64,000 bases of DNA from Niallia circulans (GCF_007273535.1 NZ_RIBP01000004.1:1526001-1590000); one strand, 5' to 3'. Numbered from the stretch's first letter, positions 26,325 to 34,660 are shown. The notes: generated by a model not told the origin, from the sequence alone. A program made the numbers and translations.

Positions 26325-26771
26325 TTGAAAATTAATACAAGATTTCATGGAGAAAAAGAAATAACAGATAAGGAAATAATCCATTTTCCAAAGGGGATTC
26401 CTGCTTTTGAAGAGGAAAGACAATTTGTTATTTTGCCAATCGATGAACAAGAGCATGTTTTTATCCTTCAGTCAGTAACAAATGAAAACCTTGGTTTTGT
26501 TATTGCCAATCCTTTTGTTTTTTTCAAGGAATATGAGTTCGATCTGGAAGAGCCTATCACAAGCTTTTTAGAATTAGAGTCTGAAAAAGAAGTTCTCTTG
26601 TTTACCATTCTGACAGTGCAGGATCCATTTCCAAATTCAACTGCTAACCTGCAAGCGCCTATTGTGTTGAACATGAAAAACAATAAGGCCCAGCAAATCA
26701 TTCTGAACCTGCCGCATTATAAAACAAAGCACAGTATTTTTTCACAACAATCAGAAGCGGTAAAGGGGTGA
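26325..26771 (+). CDS. fliW: Flagellar assembly factor FliW
   Basis: FliW (148 residues) binds free flagellin and, when released, binds CsrA and stops it from blocking flagellin translation. The protein has the FliW beta-barrel pattern: [20 protein letters not shown] at the start, [18 protein letters not shown] and an [15 protein letters not shown] block near 100. The start is a TTG with AAAGGA ten bases upstream; no ATG fits. csrA follows four bases after its stop. Confidence 0.95.
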   Translation: MKINTRFHGEKEITDKEIIHFPKGIPAFEEERQFVILPIDEQEHVFILQSVTNENLGFVIANPFVFFKEYEFDLEEPITSFLELESEKEVLLFTILTVQDPFPNSTANLQAPIVLNMKNNKAQQIILNLPHYKTKHSIFSQQSEAVKG

Positions 26772-26775
26772 GGAG

Positions 26776-26997
26776 ATGCTTGTACTATCAAGAAAAGTTG
26801 GAGAAGTAATAAAAATAGGCAATGATATTGAATTGACTGTCGTGTCTGTCAGCGGAGACCAAGTGAAGATAGGCATTAAAGCACCTAAACAAGTTGAAAT
26901 ACACCGCAAGGAAATTTTTGATCAAATTTATAACGAAAACAAAGCAGCATCTGTCGATATTAGCAGTGTTTTAAATGTGTTTAAAAAAAATCAATAA
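26776..26997 (+). CDS. csrA: Carbon storage / flagellin translation regulator CsrA
   Basis: A 73-residue Csr[21 protein letters not shown], then [22 protein letters not shown]. It forms an RNA-binding dimer that recognises GGA in hairpin loops and near Shine-Dalgarno sites. In B. subtilis its main target is the hag leader, where FliW relieves it. Here every one of the five flagellin leaders downstream has a matching hairpin. The start overlaps the GGGGTGAGGA ribosome site that lies in the end of fliW, so FliW and CsrA are made together. Confidence 0.97.
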   Translation: MLVLSRKVGEVIKIGNDIELTVVSVSGDQVKIGIKAPKQVEIHRKEIFDQIYNENKAASVDISSVLNVFKKNQ

Positions 26998-27014
26998 AAA
27001 AGTATAAAAAATAT

Positions 27015-27040
27015 TAAACAAAAATTTCTCCTGCCGATAT
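27015..27040 (+). promoter_or_regulatory. Sigma-D promoter of flagellin gene 1
   Basis: TAAA (27015-27018), 14 bases, GCCGATAT (27033-27040): exact consensus. It lies right after csrA with no terminator between. Confidence 0.9.
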
Positions 27041-27052
27041 ATATGTTAGAGA

Positions 27053-27110
27053 GGGGAAGGGCGGCCGACCTTCCCCGATCCTAAAAAATGAAGTCCACAA
27101 GGATGTGGAC
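27053..27110 (+). promoter_or_regulatory. Leader of flagellin 1: 5' hairpin and CsrA-site hairpin
   Basis: A stable hairpin GGGGAAGG/CCTTCCCC (27053-27076) begins near the expected transcript start. A second hairpin GTCCAC-AAGGAT-GTGGAC (27093-27110) puts GGA in a six-base loop, the form of a CsrA site. The Shine-Dalgarno GGAGGAG at 27122 is the likely second CsrA site. Confidence 0.75.
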
Positions 27111-27137
27111 AGAACATTCACGGAGGAGAAAATTACA

Positions 27138-27953
27138 ATGAGAATCAATCATAATATCGCTGCATTAAACACATACCGTCAATTGAGCTCTGCAACAACT
27201 GCTCAATCTAAATCAATGGAGAAATTATCTTCAGGTCAACGTATCAACCGTGCTGGTGACGATGCTGCTGGACTAGCAATCTCTGAAAAAATGCGTGGAC
27301 AAATCCGCGGTTTGGATCAAGCATCTCGTAACTCACAAGATGGTATCTCTTTAATCCAAACAGCTGAAGGTGCATTGAACGAAACACATGCAATCCTTCA
27401 ACGTATGCGTGAACTAGCTGTACAAGGTGGTAACGACACGAACACTACTGATGACAGAACGCAAATTCAAACAGAATTGAACCAATTAATGTCTGAAGTG
27501 GACCGTATTGCAAATACAACTGAATTCAATACGCAAAACCTATTAAAAGGTTCTTTCTCAGCAACACTACAAGTAGGAGCTAATAATGGACAAACTATTA
27601 ACTTCTCAATTAGTGGAATGGGTGCAGCTAGTCTTGGTCTTACAGCTGCAAAAATTTCAGTAGGATCTAACTTGCTTGCAAGTGGAGCAATTTCAACACT
27701 AGATGCTGCGATTAAGTCAGTTTCTACACAACGTTCAAACCTTGGTGCATTGCAAAACCGCCTAGAGCACACAATCAACAACTTGGATACATCATCTGAG
27801 AACTTGACTGCTGCTGAATCTCGTGTACGTGACGTAGACATGGCGAAAGAAATGATGAATCAAACGAAGAATTCAATTCTTTCTCAAGCAGCTCAATCAA
27901 TGCTGGCACAAGCAAACCAACAGCCACAAGGCGTACTTCAATTACTTCAATAA
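27138..27953 (+). CDS. hag: Flagellin 1 (type A)
   Basis: A 271-residue flagellin that polymerises into the filament after export. The D0/D1 ends are classic: [36 protein letters not shown] and, at the end, [20 protein letters not shown] and [16 protein letters not shown]. There is almost no surface domain; the only variable part is residues 150-195. It differs from flagellin 5 at just two residues in that part (LASGA against TLASGT). I chose ATG 27138 because the sequence matches the other four copies from this Met and GGAGGA lies ten bases upstream; the frame is open further 5' over the leader. Confidence 0.97.
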   Translation: MRINHNIAALNTYRQLSSATTAQSKSMEKLSSGQRINRAGDDAAGLAISEKMRGQIRGLDQASRNSQDGISLIQTAEGALNETHAILQRMRELAVQGGNDTNTTDDRTQIQTELNQLMSEVDRIANTTEFNTQNLLKGSFSATLQVGANNGQTINFSISGMGAASLGLTAAKISVGSNLLASGAISTLDAAIKSVSTQRSNLGALQNRLEHTINNLDTSSENLTAAESRVRDVDMAKEMMNQTKNSILSQAAQSMLAQANQQPQGVLQLLQ

Positions 27954-27973
27954 TTTGTATCATTCTTTTATCA

Positions 27974-28008
27974 AAAGAGGATTGTCTATTTATAGACAGT
28001 CCTTTTTT
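27974..28008 (+). terminator. Terminator after flagellin 1
   Basis: AGGATTGTCTAT and ATAGACAGTCCT pair over a TT loop (one mismatch), followed by six T's. Confidence 0.85.
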
Positions 28009-28081
28009 GTTTTAAGATCTATTTCTGTTTTTATTAATACTTAAAAGCTCTCCAGGAAGGTATATTGGGAATATCTACTTG

Positions 28082-28108
28082 TTAATGCGAGAATCGAATT
28101 CCCGATAT
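28082..28108 (+). promoter_or_regulatory. Sigma-D promoter of flagellin gene 2 (weaker match)
   Basis: TTAA (28082-28085), 15 bases, CCCGATAT (28101-28108). The -10 is good; the -35 departs from TAAA, so this copy may be expressed less. Confidence 0.7.
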
Positions 28109-28121
28109 ATAAGATAGATAA

Positions 28122-28182
28122 GGAAAGAGCTGCAGAACTTTCCTGATCATAAAAAAACTTTAACGTTCACAAGGATGTGGAC
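28122..28182 (+). promoter_or_regulatory. Leader of flagellin 2: 5' hairpin and CsrA-site hairpin
   Basis: GGAAAG/CTTTCC hairpin (28122-28143) with different bases from copy 1 but the same place. The second hairpin is GTTCAC-AAGGAT-GTGGAC (28165-28182), with one T-G wobble keeping the pairing. Confidence 0.75.
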
Positions 28183-28208
28183 ACTTACATTCAGGGAGGA
28201 AAATTACA

Positions 28209-29021
28209 ATGAGAATCAACCATAATATCGCTGCATTAAACACATACCGTCAATTAAGCTCTGCAACAAACGCTCAATCTAAATCAATGGAGAAATTGTC
28301 TTCAGGTCAACGTATCAACCGTGCTGGTGACGATGCTGCTGGTCTGGCAATTTCTGAAAAAATGCGTGGACAAATCCGCGGCTTGGATCAAGCATCTCGC
28401 AACTCACAAGATGGTATCTCTTTAATTCAAACAGCTGAAGGCGCATTAAACGAAACACATGCAATCCTGCAACGTATGCGTGAGCTGGCTGTTCAAGGTG
28501 GTAATGATACAAACACTACAGATGATAGAGCGCAAATCAAAACAGAAATTGACCAATTAACAAAAGAAATCGACCGTATTGCCGATACAACGGAATTTAA
28601 CACACAGAACTTATTAAAAGGTTCATTCTCTGCGACGCTTCAAGTGGGGGCGAACGATGGACAAACAATCAACTTCTCTATAAGTGCAATGGGTGCTGAA
28701 GGCCTTGGAATCTCTGGAACAATCAGTGTTGGAACAAATGCTGAAGCAGGTGCTTCTATCTCTGCTCTGGATAAAGCGATCAAAACGGTTTCTACGCAAC
28801 GTTCAAACCTTGGTGCATTACAAAACCGTTTAGAGCACACAATCAACAACTTGGATACATCATCTGAGAACTTGACTGCAGCTGAATCTCGTGTTCGTGA
28901 TGTCGACATGGCGAAAGAAATGATGACGCAAACGAAGAACTCTATTCTTTCACAAGCAGCTCAATCAATGCTTGCACAAGCAAACCAGCAACCACAAGGC
29001 GTGTTACAATTACTTCAGTAA
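28209..29021 (+). CDS. hag: Flagellin 2 (type B)
   Basis: A 270-residue flagellin with the same D0/D1 ends as copy 1. The variable part (about 110-195) differs: RAQIKTEIDQLTKEIDRIAD and MGAEGLGISGTISVGTN. It is one residue different from flagellin 4 (E for D in MGAEGLG), although the two genes differ at many silent positions, which points to selection on the protein. GGGAGGA precedes the ATG. It has its own promoter and terminator. Confidence 0.97.
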   Translation: MRINHNIAALNTYRQLSSATNAQSKSMEKLSSGQRINRAGDDAAGLAISEKMRGQIRGLDQASRNSQDGISLIQTAEGALNETHAILQRMRELAVQGGNDTNTTDDRAQIKTEIDQLTKEIDRIADTTEFNTQNLLKGSFSATLQVGANDGQTINFSISAMGAEGLGISGTISVGTNAEAGASISALDKAIKTVSTQRSNLGALQNRLEHTINNLDTSSENLTAAESRVRDVDMAKEMMTQTKNSILSQAAQSMLAQANQQPQGVLQLLQ

Positions 29022-29040
29022 TTAATAAATAGTTTGTTTA

Positions 29041-29080
29041 AAAAAAGAATACCTGATTTTATTTAAGGTATTCTTTTTTT
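29041..29080 (+). terminator. Terminator after flagellin 2
   Basis: AAAGAATACCT pairs with AGGTATTCTTT over an A/T loop, followed by T's. Confidence 0.9.
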
Positions 29081-29081
29081 A

Positions 29082-29102
29082 TTGAGTCAGGTCAATTAAT
29101 AG
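29082..29102 (+). repeat. Direct repeat in flagellin spacers, copy 1
   Basis: TTGAGTCAGGTCAATT-AATAG follows the flagellin 2 terminator and recurs after flagellin 3 at 30288-30308 with one change. It shows that the spacer was duplicated together with the genes. The rest of the 29103-29298 spacer is AT-rich with no gene. Confidence 0.7.
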
Positions 29103-29298
29103 AATTACGCTGACGGTGTTTTGGGCTTGATATGTGATAAGTTGGGATTATTAGACACTCTTAATAAAGGTTATTTTGTAAATCAATTTCTGTTGTTGGG
29201 ATTTTGTTATTTTAAAATAATTAATAGTGATAAAGGTGTAAAATATAATCTAGAATTATATTGGTATAACCTACCATGAAATAAATTTTATAATAAGT

Positions 29299-29324
29299 TA
29301 AATAGAAAAAAGATATACCGATAT
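29299..29324 (+). promoter_or_regulatory. Sigma-D promoter of flagellin gene 3
   Basis: TAAA (29299-29302), 14 bases, ACCGATAT (29317-29324). Confidence 0.88.
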
Positions 29325-29336
29325 ATAAATTAGAGA

Positions 29337-29393
29337 GGGGAGGAGCGGCCGCTTCCCTAAATCTAAAAATAAAAAGTCCATAAGGATGTGGAC
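29337..29393 (+). promoter_or_regulatory. Leader of flagellin 3: 5' hairpin and CsrA-site hairpin
   Basis: GGGGAGG-AGCGGCCGCT-TCCC forms a GC-rich hairpin around a perfect ten-base palindrome. The second hairpin is GTCCAT-AAGGAT-GTGGAC (29376-29393), closed by a T-G wobble. The Shine-Dalgarno AAGGAGGA follows at 29404. Confidence 0.75.
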
Positions 29394-29419
29394 ACCTAAA
29401 TTCAAGGAGGAAAATTACA

Positions 29420-30229
29420 ATGAGAATCAACCATAATATCGCTGCATTAAACACATACCGTCAATTAAGCTCAGCAACAAACGCTCAATCTAAATCAATG
29501 GAGAAATTATCTTCAGGTCAACGTATCAACCGTGCTGGTGATGACGCTGCTGGTCTTGCAATCTCTGAAAAAATGCGTGGGCAAATCCGCGGCTTGGATC
29601 AAGCATCTCGTAACTCACAAGATGGTATCTCTTTAATCCAAACAGCTGAAGGTGCATTGAACGAAACACATGCAATCCTACAACGTATGCGTGAACTAGC
29701 TGTACAAGGTGGTAACGACACTAATACTACTGATGACAGAATCCAAATTCAAACAGAGTTAACGCAATTGACTTCTGAAATCGACCGTATTGCAAATACA
29801 ACTGAGTTCAACACGCAAAACCTACTAGGTGGTTCATTCTCTGCAACTCTACAAGTTGGAGCTAATGATGGACAAACAATCAACTTCTCTATTTCTAAGA
29901 TGGATAGTGCTGGATTATCTGTTGGATCACTTAGCGTGACTTCAAACGCAGCTGCAAGCTCATCTATCTCTAAGTTGGATGAAGCAATCAAAACAGTTTC
30001 CACACAACGTTCAAACCTTGGTGCATTACAAAACCGTCTAGAGCACACAATCAACAACTTGGATACATCATCTGAGAACTTAACGGCAGCTGAATCTCGT
30101 GTACGTGACGTCGACATGGCGAAAGAAATGATGACACAAACGAAGAATTCAATTCTTTCTCAAGCAGCTCAATCAATGCTTGCACAAGCGAACCAACAGC
30201 CACAAGGCGTACTGCAATTACTTCAATAA
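29420..30229 (+). CDS. hag: Flagellin 3 (type C)
   Basis: A 269-residue flagellin, the central and most divergent of the five. D0/D1 are as in the other copies; the variable segment is KMDSAGLSVGSLSVTSNAAA then SSSISKLDEAIKT, with a serine-rich stretch that could take O-linked sugar, and GGSF replaces KGSF near residue 140. The D1 segment IQIQTELTQLTSEIDRIAN resembles type A more than type B. Its leader and promoter are almost the same as those of gene 4. Confidence 0.97.
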   Translation: MRINHNIAALNTYRQLSSATNAQSKSMEKLSSGQRINRAGDDAAGLAISEKMRGQIRGLDQASRNSQDGISLIQTAEGALNETHAILQRMRELAVQGGNDTNTTDDRIQIQTELTQLTSEIDRIANTTEFNTQNLLGGSFSATLQVGANDGQTINFSISKMDSAGLSVGSLSVTSNAAASSSISKLDEAIKTVSTQRSNLGALQNRLEHTINNLDTSSENLTAAESRVRDVDMAKEMMTQTKNSILSQAAQSMLAQANQQPQGVLQLLQ

Positions 30230-30244
30230 TTAATATTATGTTTT

Positions 30245-30287
30245 AAAAAGAGAAATGCCTTATTTTAAGGCATTTCTCTTTTCTTTA
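30245..30287 (+). terminator. Terminator after flagellin 3
   Basis: AGAGAAATGCCTTA pairs with TAAGGCATTTCTCT, followed by T-rich sequence. Confidence 0.9.
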
Positions 30288-30308
30288 TTGAGTCAGGTCA
30301 ATTGATAG
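30288..30308 (+). repeat. Direct repeat in flagellin spacers, copy 2
   Basis: TTGAGTCAGGTCAATT-GATAG, the partner of 29082-29102. The remaining spacer to 30512 is AT-rich with no gene visible. Confidence 0.7.
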
Positions 30309-30512
30309 TATTTCATTGACAGTATTTTTATCCCTTATTCTTATATTAAAAATGTTGCAAATAATACGAACCCTTAATAAGGACGCTATTTATTATTCTA
30401 TTATACTGTACGAGATTTGGTATTTTAATATATTTAATTTGGTAAAACCATAATGGTGAAGTCATTTTCGATAGAGTTAAAACTTACCAAATGATAAAAA
30501 TGAATAAAAAGT

Positions 30513-30538
30513 TAAATGATAAAATACTATACCGATAT
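30513..30538 (+). promoter_or_regulatory. Sigma-D promoter of flagellin gene 4
   Basis: TAAA (30513-30516), 14 bases, ACCGATAT (30531-30538). Confidence 0.88.
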
Positions 30539-30550
30539 ATAAAGTAGAGA

Positions 30551-30606
30551 GGGGAGGAGCGGCCGCTTCCCTAATCCTAAAAACTTAAGTTCACAAGGAT
30601 GTGGAC
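30551..30606 (+). promoter_or_regulatory. Leader of flagellin 4: 5' hairpin and CsrA-site hairpin
   Basis: The same GC-rich palindrome-centred hairpin as copy 3 (30551-30571), then GTTCAC-AAGGAT-GTGGAC (30589-30606). The Shine-Dalgarno AAGGAGGA follows. Confidence 0.75.
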
Positions 30607-30632
30607 ACCTAAATTCAAGGAGGATAATTACA

Positions 30633-31445
30633 ATGAGAATCAATCACAATATCGCTGCATTAAACACATATCGTCAATTAAGTTCAGCAACAAACGCTCA
30701 ATCTAAATCCATGGAGAAATTGTCTTCAGGTCAACGTATCAACCGTGCTGGTGACGATGCTGCTGGTCTTGCAATCTCTGAAAAAATGCGTGGACAAATC
30801 CGTGGCTTGGATCAAGCATCTCGTAACTCACAAGATGGTATCTCTTTAATCCAAACAGCTGAAGGTGCATTGAACGAAACACATGCAATCCTACAACGTA
30901 TGCGTGAGCTAGCTGTTCAAGGTGGTAATGATACAAACACTACTGATGATAGAGCACAAATTAAAACAGAAATTGACCAATTAACAAAGGAAATCGATCG
31001 TATTGCCGATACAACGGAATTCAACACACAAAACCTATTAAAAGGCTCATTCTCTGCGACGCTTCAAGTGGGGGCGAACGATGGACAAACAATCAACTTC
31101 TCTATTAGCGCAATGGGTGCTGATGGCCTTGGGATCTCTGGAACAATCAGTGTTGGAACAAATGCTGAAGCAGGTGCTTCTATTTCTGCTCTTGATAAAG
31201 CTATCAAAACAGTATCTACGCAACGTTCAAACCTTGGAGCATTACAAAATCGCCTTGAGCACACAATCAACAACTTGGATACATCATCTGAGAACTTGAC
31301 TGCAGCTGAATCTCGTGTTCGTGACGTCGACATGGCGAAAGAAATGATGACACAAACAAAGAATTCAATTCTTTCTCAAGCAGCTCAATCAATGCTTGCA
31401 CAAGCAAACCAACAGCCGCAAGGCGTACTGCAATTACTTCAATAA
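30633..31445 (+). CDS. hag: Flagellin 4 (type B)
   Basis: A 270-residue flagellin, identical to flagellin 2 except MGADGLG in place of MGAEGLG. At the DNA level the two differ at many third positions, so this is an older pair than copies 1 and 5. Promoter and leader are instead closest to copy 3. No clear terminator follows, unlike the other four, so transcription may run on into gene 5. Confidence 0.97.
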   Translation: MRINHNIAALNTYRQLSSATNAQSKSMEKLSSGQRINRAGDDAAGLAISEKMRGQIRGLDQASRNSQDGISLIQTAEGALNETHAILQRMRELAVQGGNDTNTTDDRAQIKTEIDQLTKEIDRIADTTEFNTQNLLKGSFSATLQVGANDGQTINFSISAMGADGLGISGTISVGTNAEAGASISALDKAIKTVSTQRSNLGALQNRLEHTINNLDTSSENLTAAESRVRDVDMAKEMMTQTKNSILSQAAQSMLAQANQQPQGVLQLLQ

Positions 31446-31685
31446 TTTATTTAATATCTTTTAACTTTCTTTTAACGATTTATCCTTTGTTTGTATGAAA
31501 TGTAGAGTATAAGTGAATAATAAATATAAAGATATTGTGAATTTAGATTCTTTAATTTATTGGTGAATGCTTCTCTTTGCTTATATTGAATTTTTCTTAT
31601 TGGTGACATAGTATGTAGTTTTATATCCTTTATAAAGTTTTGTAATCCTAGAGATTTAAATTATAAAAACTTTATAAAAACAGGT
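31446..31685. other. Spacer between flagellin 4 and 5
   Basis: 240 bases, very AT-rich. No hairpin with a T-run is seen after flagellin 4, and no gene. It has no copy of the direct repeat found in the two preceding spacers. Confidence 0.5.
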
Positions 31686-31711
31686 TAAACAAAAAACTAT
31701 ATGTCCGATAT
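31686..31711 (+). promoter_or_regulatory. Sigma-D promoter of flagellin gene 5
   Basis: TAAA (31686-31689), 14 bases, TCCGATAT (31704-31711). Confidence 0.88.
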
Positions 31712-31719
31712 ATAAAGTA

Positions 31720-31779
31720 GAGCCGGGAAGACAAATTCTCCCCTGCTCTAAAAATAAGAATGTCCACAAGGACGTGGAC
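31720..31779 (+). promoter_or_regulatory. Leader of flagellin 5: 5' hairpin and CsrA-site hairpin
   Basis: GAGC-GGGA-GA pairs with TC-TCCC-GCTC (31720-31748), a different sequence in the same place as the other copies. The second hairpin is GTCCAC-AAGGAC-GTGGAC (31762-31779), with loop change T to C but GGA kept. Confidence 0.75.
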
Positions 31780-31805
31780 ACCAAATTCAAGGAGGAAGCT
31801 TTACA

Positions 31806-32621
31806 ATGAGAATCAATCATAATATCGCTGCATTAAACACATACCGTCAATTGAGCTCTGCAACAACTGCTCAATCTAAATCAATGGAGAAATTATCTTC
31901 AGGTCAACGTATCAACCGTGCTGGTGACGATGCTGCTGGACTAGCAATCTCTGAAAAAATGCGTGGACAAATCCGCGGTTTGGATCAAGCATCTCGTAAC
32001 TCACAAGATGGTATCTCTTTAATCCAAACAGCTGAAGGTGCATTGAACGAAACACATGCAATCCTTCAACGTATGCGTGAACTAGCTGTACAAGGTGGTA
32101 ACGACACGAACACTACTGATGACAGAACGCAAATTCAAACAGAATTGAACCAATTAATGTCTGAAGTGGACCGTATTGCAAATACAACTGAATTCAATAC
32201 GCAAAACCTATTAAAAGGTTCTTTCTCAGCAACACTACAAGTAGGAGCTAATAATGGACAAACTATTAACTTCTCAATTAGTGGAATGGGTGCAGCTAGT
32301 CTTGGTCTTACAGCTGCAAAAATTTCAGTAGGATCTAACACGCTTGCAAGTGGCACAATTTCAACACTAGATGCTGCAATCAAGTCAGTTTCCACACAAC
32401 GTTCAAACCTTGGTGCATTACAAAACCGTCTTGAGCACACAATCAACAATTTGGATACATCATCTGAGAACTTGACAGCTGCTGAATCTCGTGTACGTGA
32501 CGTAGACATGGCGAAAGAAATGATGAACCAAACGAAGAACTCAATTCTTTCTCAAGCAGCTCAATCAATGCTGGCACAAGCAAACCAACAGCCACAAGGC
32601 GTACTACAATTACTTCAATAA
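31806..32621 (+). CDS. hag: Flagellin 5 (type A)
   Basis: A 271-residue flagellin differing from flagellin 1 at two residues only. The DNA of the two is the same over long stretches, including silent positions in the variable part (about codons 15-190), while promoter, leader and spacer differ, which suggests gene conversion or a recent duplication across the array. AAGGAGGA precedes the ATG. It is followed by a terminator and then by the glycan island. Confidence 0.97.
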   Translation: MRINHNIAALNTYRQLSSATTAQSKSMEKLSSGQRINRAGDDAAGLAISEKMRGQIRGLDQASRNSQDGISLIQTAEGALNETHAILQRMRELAVQGGNDTNTTDDRTQIQTELNQLMSEVDRIANTTEFNTQNLLKGSFSATLQVGANNGQTINFSISGMGAASLGLTAAKISVGSNTLASGTISTLDAAIKSVSTQRSNLGALQNRLEHTINNLDTSSENLTAAESRVRDVDMAKEMMNQTKNSILSQAAQSMLAQANQQPQGVLQLLQ

Positions 32622-32645
32622 TAAAATAATTTAGTAGTTCTATTG

Positions 32646-32686
32646 AAATATCGTGCTTCGTTTTATTAAAGCACGATATTTTTATT
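32646..32686 (+). terminator. Terminator between flagellin 5 and the glycan island
   Basis: AAATATCGTGCTT pairs with AAGCACGATATTT over nine bases, followed by T-rich sequence. Only 29 bases separate it from the next start codon, leaving no room for a usual promoter in between. Confidence 0.85.
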
Positions 32687-32715
32687 AGCATTATTAACTA
32701 TCAGGAGGAATAATC

Positions 32716-34632
32716 GTGAATATAAAAGTATCATTATGCATGATTGTAAAAAATGAAGAGAATGTATTGGATCGCTGCTTGGCATCAGTTGCACATTTAG
32801 TTGATGAAGTGATTATTGTAGATACAGGGTCAACAGACAAAACGAAGGAAATTGCAAGTAAATATACGTCTAAATTATATGACTTTGAATGGGTTAATGA
32901 TTTTTCGGCTGCAAGGAATTATGCTGCAGAACATGCAACTGGTGACTGGATTTTAGTATTAGATGCTGATGAATTTATTGATGAGGAAAATTATCATGAT
33001 TTTATTAATGGGTTAGAAGAAGATAATGGCGAATTTGACACATATGGTGTTAAAATAATCAATTTTACTGGTTTGTATGGAGAGAAATTAGTTCAAAATT
33101 ATCATGACCGCGTGTATAAAAATAACAAAGAGATTGCCTATTATCGTGCTATTCATGAACAATTAAAGGGTATTGATGGACAATCACTGAACGGAAGTAT
33201 AGCAAAGCTTTCTGTATTTCACTCTGGATACATGAATCAAACAGTGGCAGAAAAGGGAAAGAATGAAAGGAATAAAGACCTTCTTGATAAAGAAATGCAG
33301 GAAAGTAATAATGCATTTGATTATTTCAATTTAGGTAATGAATTTTATTCACAAGGAGAGTTTGAAGAGGCATTAAAAGCATACACAAATGCTTATAACT
33401 TAAAGAGCAGTTATCAATTATCATGGGTGGCCTCTACTGTTATCCAGATAATAAGTGTGTTAATACAATTAAAGAGATATAATGATGCAGTTAATGTGAT
33501 TGATGATTCTATAGAGCTATATCCAGGCTCATTCGAAATGATTTTCTTAAAAGGTGAGATTAGTTTCGTTAGAGGACAATATGATGATGCCAAGTATTAC
33601 TTTGAAGAGATAATAAACAATAGTGAAAAGTATAATCATACAATCTTAAGACCAGACTTGAAAGACCAAATGCCACACAGAAGGCTTGGAGATATATACA
33701 ACTATGAGAAAGTATATGACAAAGCTATTTACCATTATATGAACGTATTGAACATAAATAAATTGGATAGTGACAGCATTAAAAAGATTATTTATATTTT
33801 AAATAAATTCCATTCTGAAGATGAGATTATACAATTTATTGAAAGAAATGATCTGATTAATAAAAATAATTTAAGCTATTACATGTCAGCGTGTTTTGAT
33901 ATTGGAAAACCAATTATAATTGAACCATTTTTAAAATATAATAATGAAGACAATCTGTTAGAGAGAATATACAAACTTAAAAATTACTGTTTAACTGGTA
34001 CAGGAAATATAGAAGAGTTTAAAGACTTGTTAAATCCACAATTAGTTGAGCGTTTAAATAAGAAACAAATGCTAAACATTATTGATTTATATTTATTAAG
34101 AAATAGGCTCGTAGAAGGTAACCATTCACCTTTGCTTATTGCTGCCTTTGAGAAAGACGAGCACATAAGTATGTTGGTTAAATTATTAAATAATATAACA
34201 GTGGAAAAATTAGATGAAGCAGAATTATTTTTAGGTTCCCTCCAAATTCTTATGAATTATAAGAAATATGATTTAGCATCCAGTTTATTGAATAATAAAC
34301 AGTTATTAACAGATTCTGCACTTGTGAAGGTAGCAGCTATTCTTTATGAGAATGATTTTAAAGGAGAGGGTCTTCAATTATACAATGCATGTGACTGGGA
34401 TGTTTATTCTGAACAAGATTTCCTGAATATAATAAATGGTCTATTTGAAACCGAAAATGATCAGAATGCTATTGAATTCACAAAATATGCTAATTTGTTA
34501 TTCGAAAATGACTTCAGATTCTGTAAAATTTTACTGGAGAACCCAATTGATGATCACTTGTTTAATACTACAGTAAAAAAAGCATTAGAGACTTTTAAAG
34601 GAAGCGTTTATTTGGAAAAGTATCTATTATAG
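32716..34632 (+). CDS. GT2 glycosyltransferase with TPR repeats (flagellin glycan island)
   Basis: A 638-residue enzyme. The GT2 domain (about 1-230) has SLCMIVKNEENVLDRCLASV, EVIIVDTGSTDKT and VLDADEFID, with the DxD metal site, plus YRAIHEQL. From about residue 200 on there are TPR-like repeats (NAFDYFNLGNEFYSQGEFEE, FEMIFLKGEISFVRGQYDDA and others) and a long helical tail. This resembles protein-directed glycosyltransferases in which TPRs hold the acceptor. The GTG start has AGGAGG seven bases upstream. It begins the three-gene island between hag 5 and flaG, and is more AT-rich than its neighbours. Flagellin glycosylation is inferred from position. Confidence 0.85.
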   Translation: MNIKVSLCMIVKNEENVLDRCLASVAHLVDEVIIVDTGSTDKTKEIASKYTSKLYDFEWVNDFSAARNYAAEHATGDWILVLDADEFIDEENYHDFINGLEEDNGEFDTYGVKIINFTGLYGEKLVQNYHDRVYKNNKEIAYYRAIHEQLKGIDGQSLNGSIAKLSVFHSGYMNQTVAEKGKNERNKDLLDKEMQESNNAFDYFNLGNEFYSQGEFEEALKAYTNAYNLKSSYQLSWVASTVIQIISVLIQLKRYNDAVNVIDDSIELYPGSFEMIFLKGEISFVRGQYDDAKYYFEEIINNSEKYNHTILRPDLKDQMPHRRLGDIYNYEKVYDKAIYHYMNVLNINKLDSDSIKKIIYILNKFHSEDEIIQFIERNDLINKNNLSYYMSACFDIGKPIIIEPFLKYNNEDNLLERIYKLKNYCLTGTGNIEEFKDLLNPQLVERLNKKQMLNIIDLYLLRNRLVEGNHSPLLIAAFEKDEHISMLVKLLNNITVEKLDEAELFLGSLQILMNYKKYDLASSLLNNKQLLTDSALVKVAAILYENDFKGEGLQLYNACDWDVYSEQDFLNIINGLFETENDQNAIEFTKYANLLFENDFRFCKILLENPIDDHLFNTTVKKALETFKGSVYLEKYLL

Positions 34633-34660
34633 AAAAGGATTATTCAAAAGGGGTTAAAGA

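Noticed and set aside
27053..31779. CRISPR-like regular repeats in the flagellin leaders
   Set aside because: The repeated units are promoter and leader elements spaced by whole flagellin genes; there are no short spacers between direct repeats.
27467..32509. Minus-strand open frames of about 90-124 codons recurring in all five flagellin genes
   Set aside because: They recur because the flagellin C-terminus itself is repeated; they have no ribosome sites, and codon positions follow the plus-strand flagellins.
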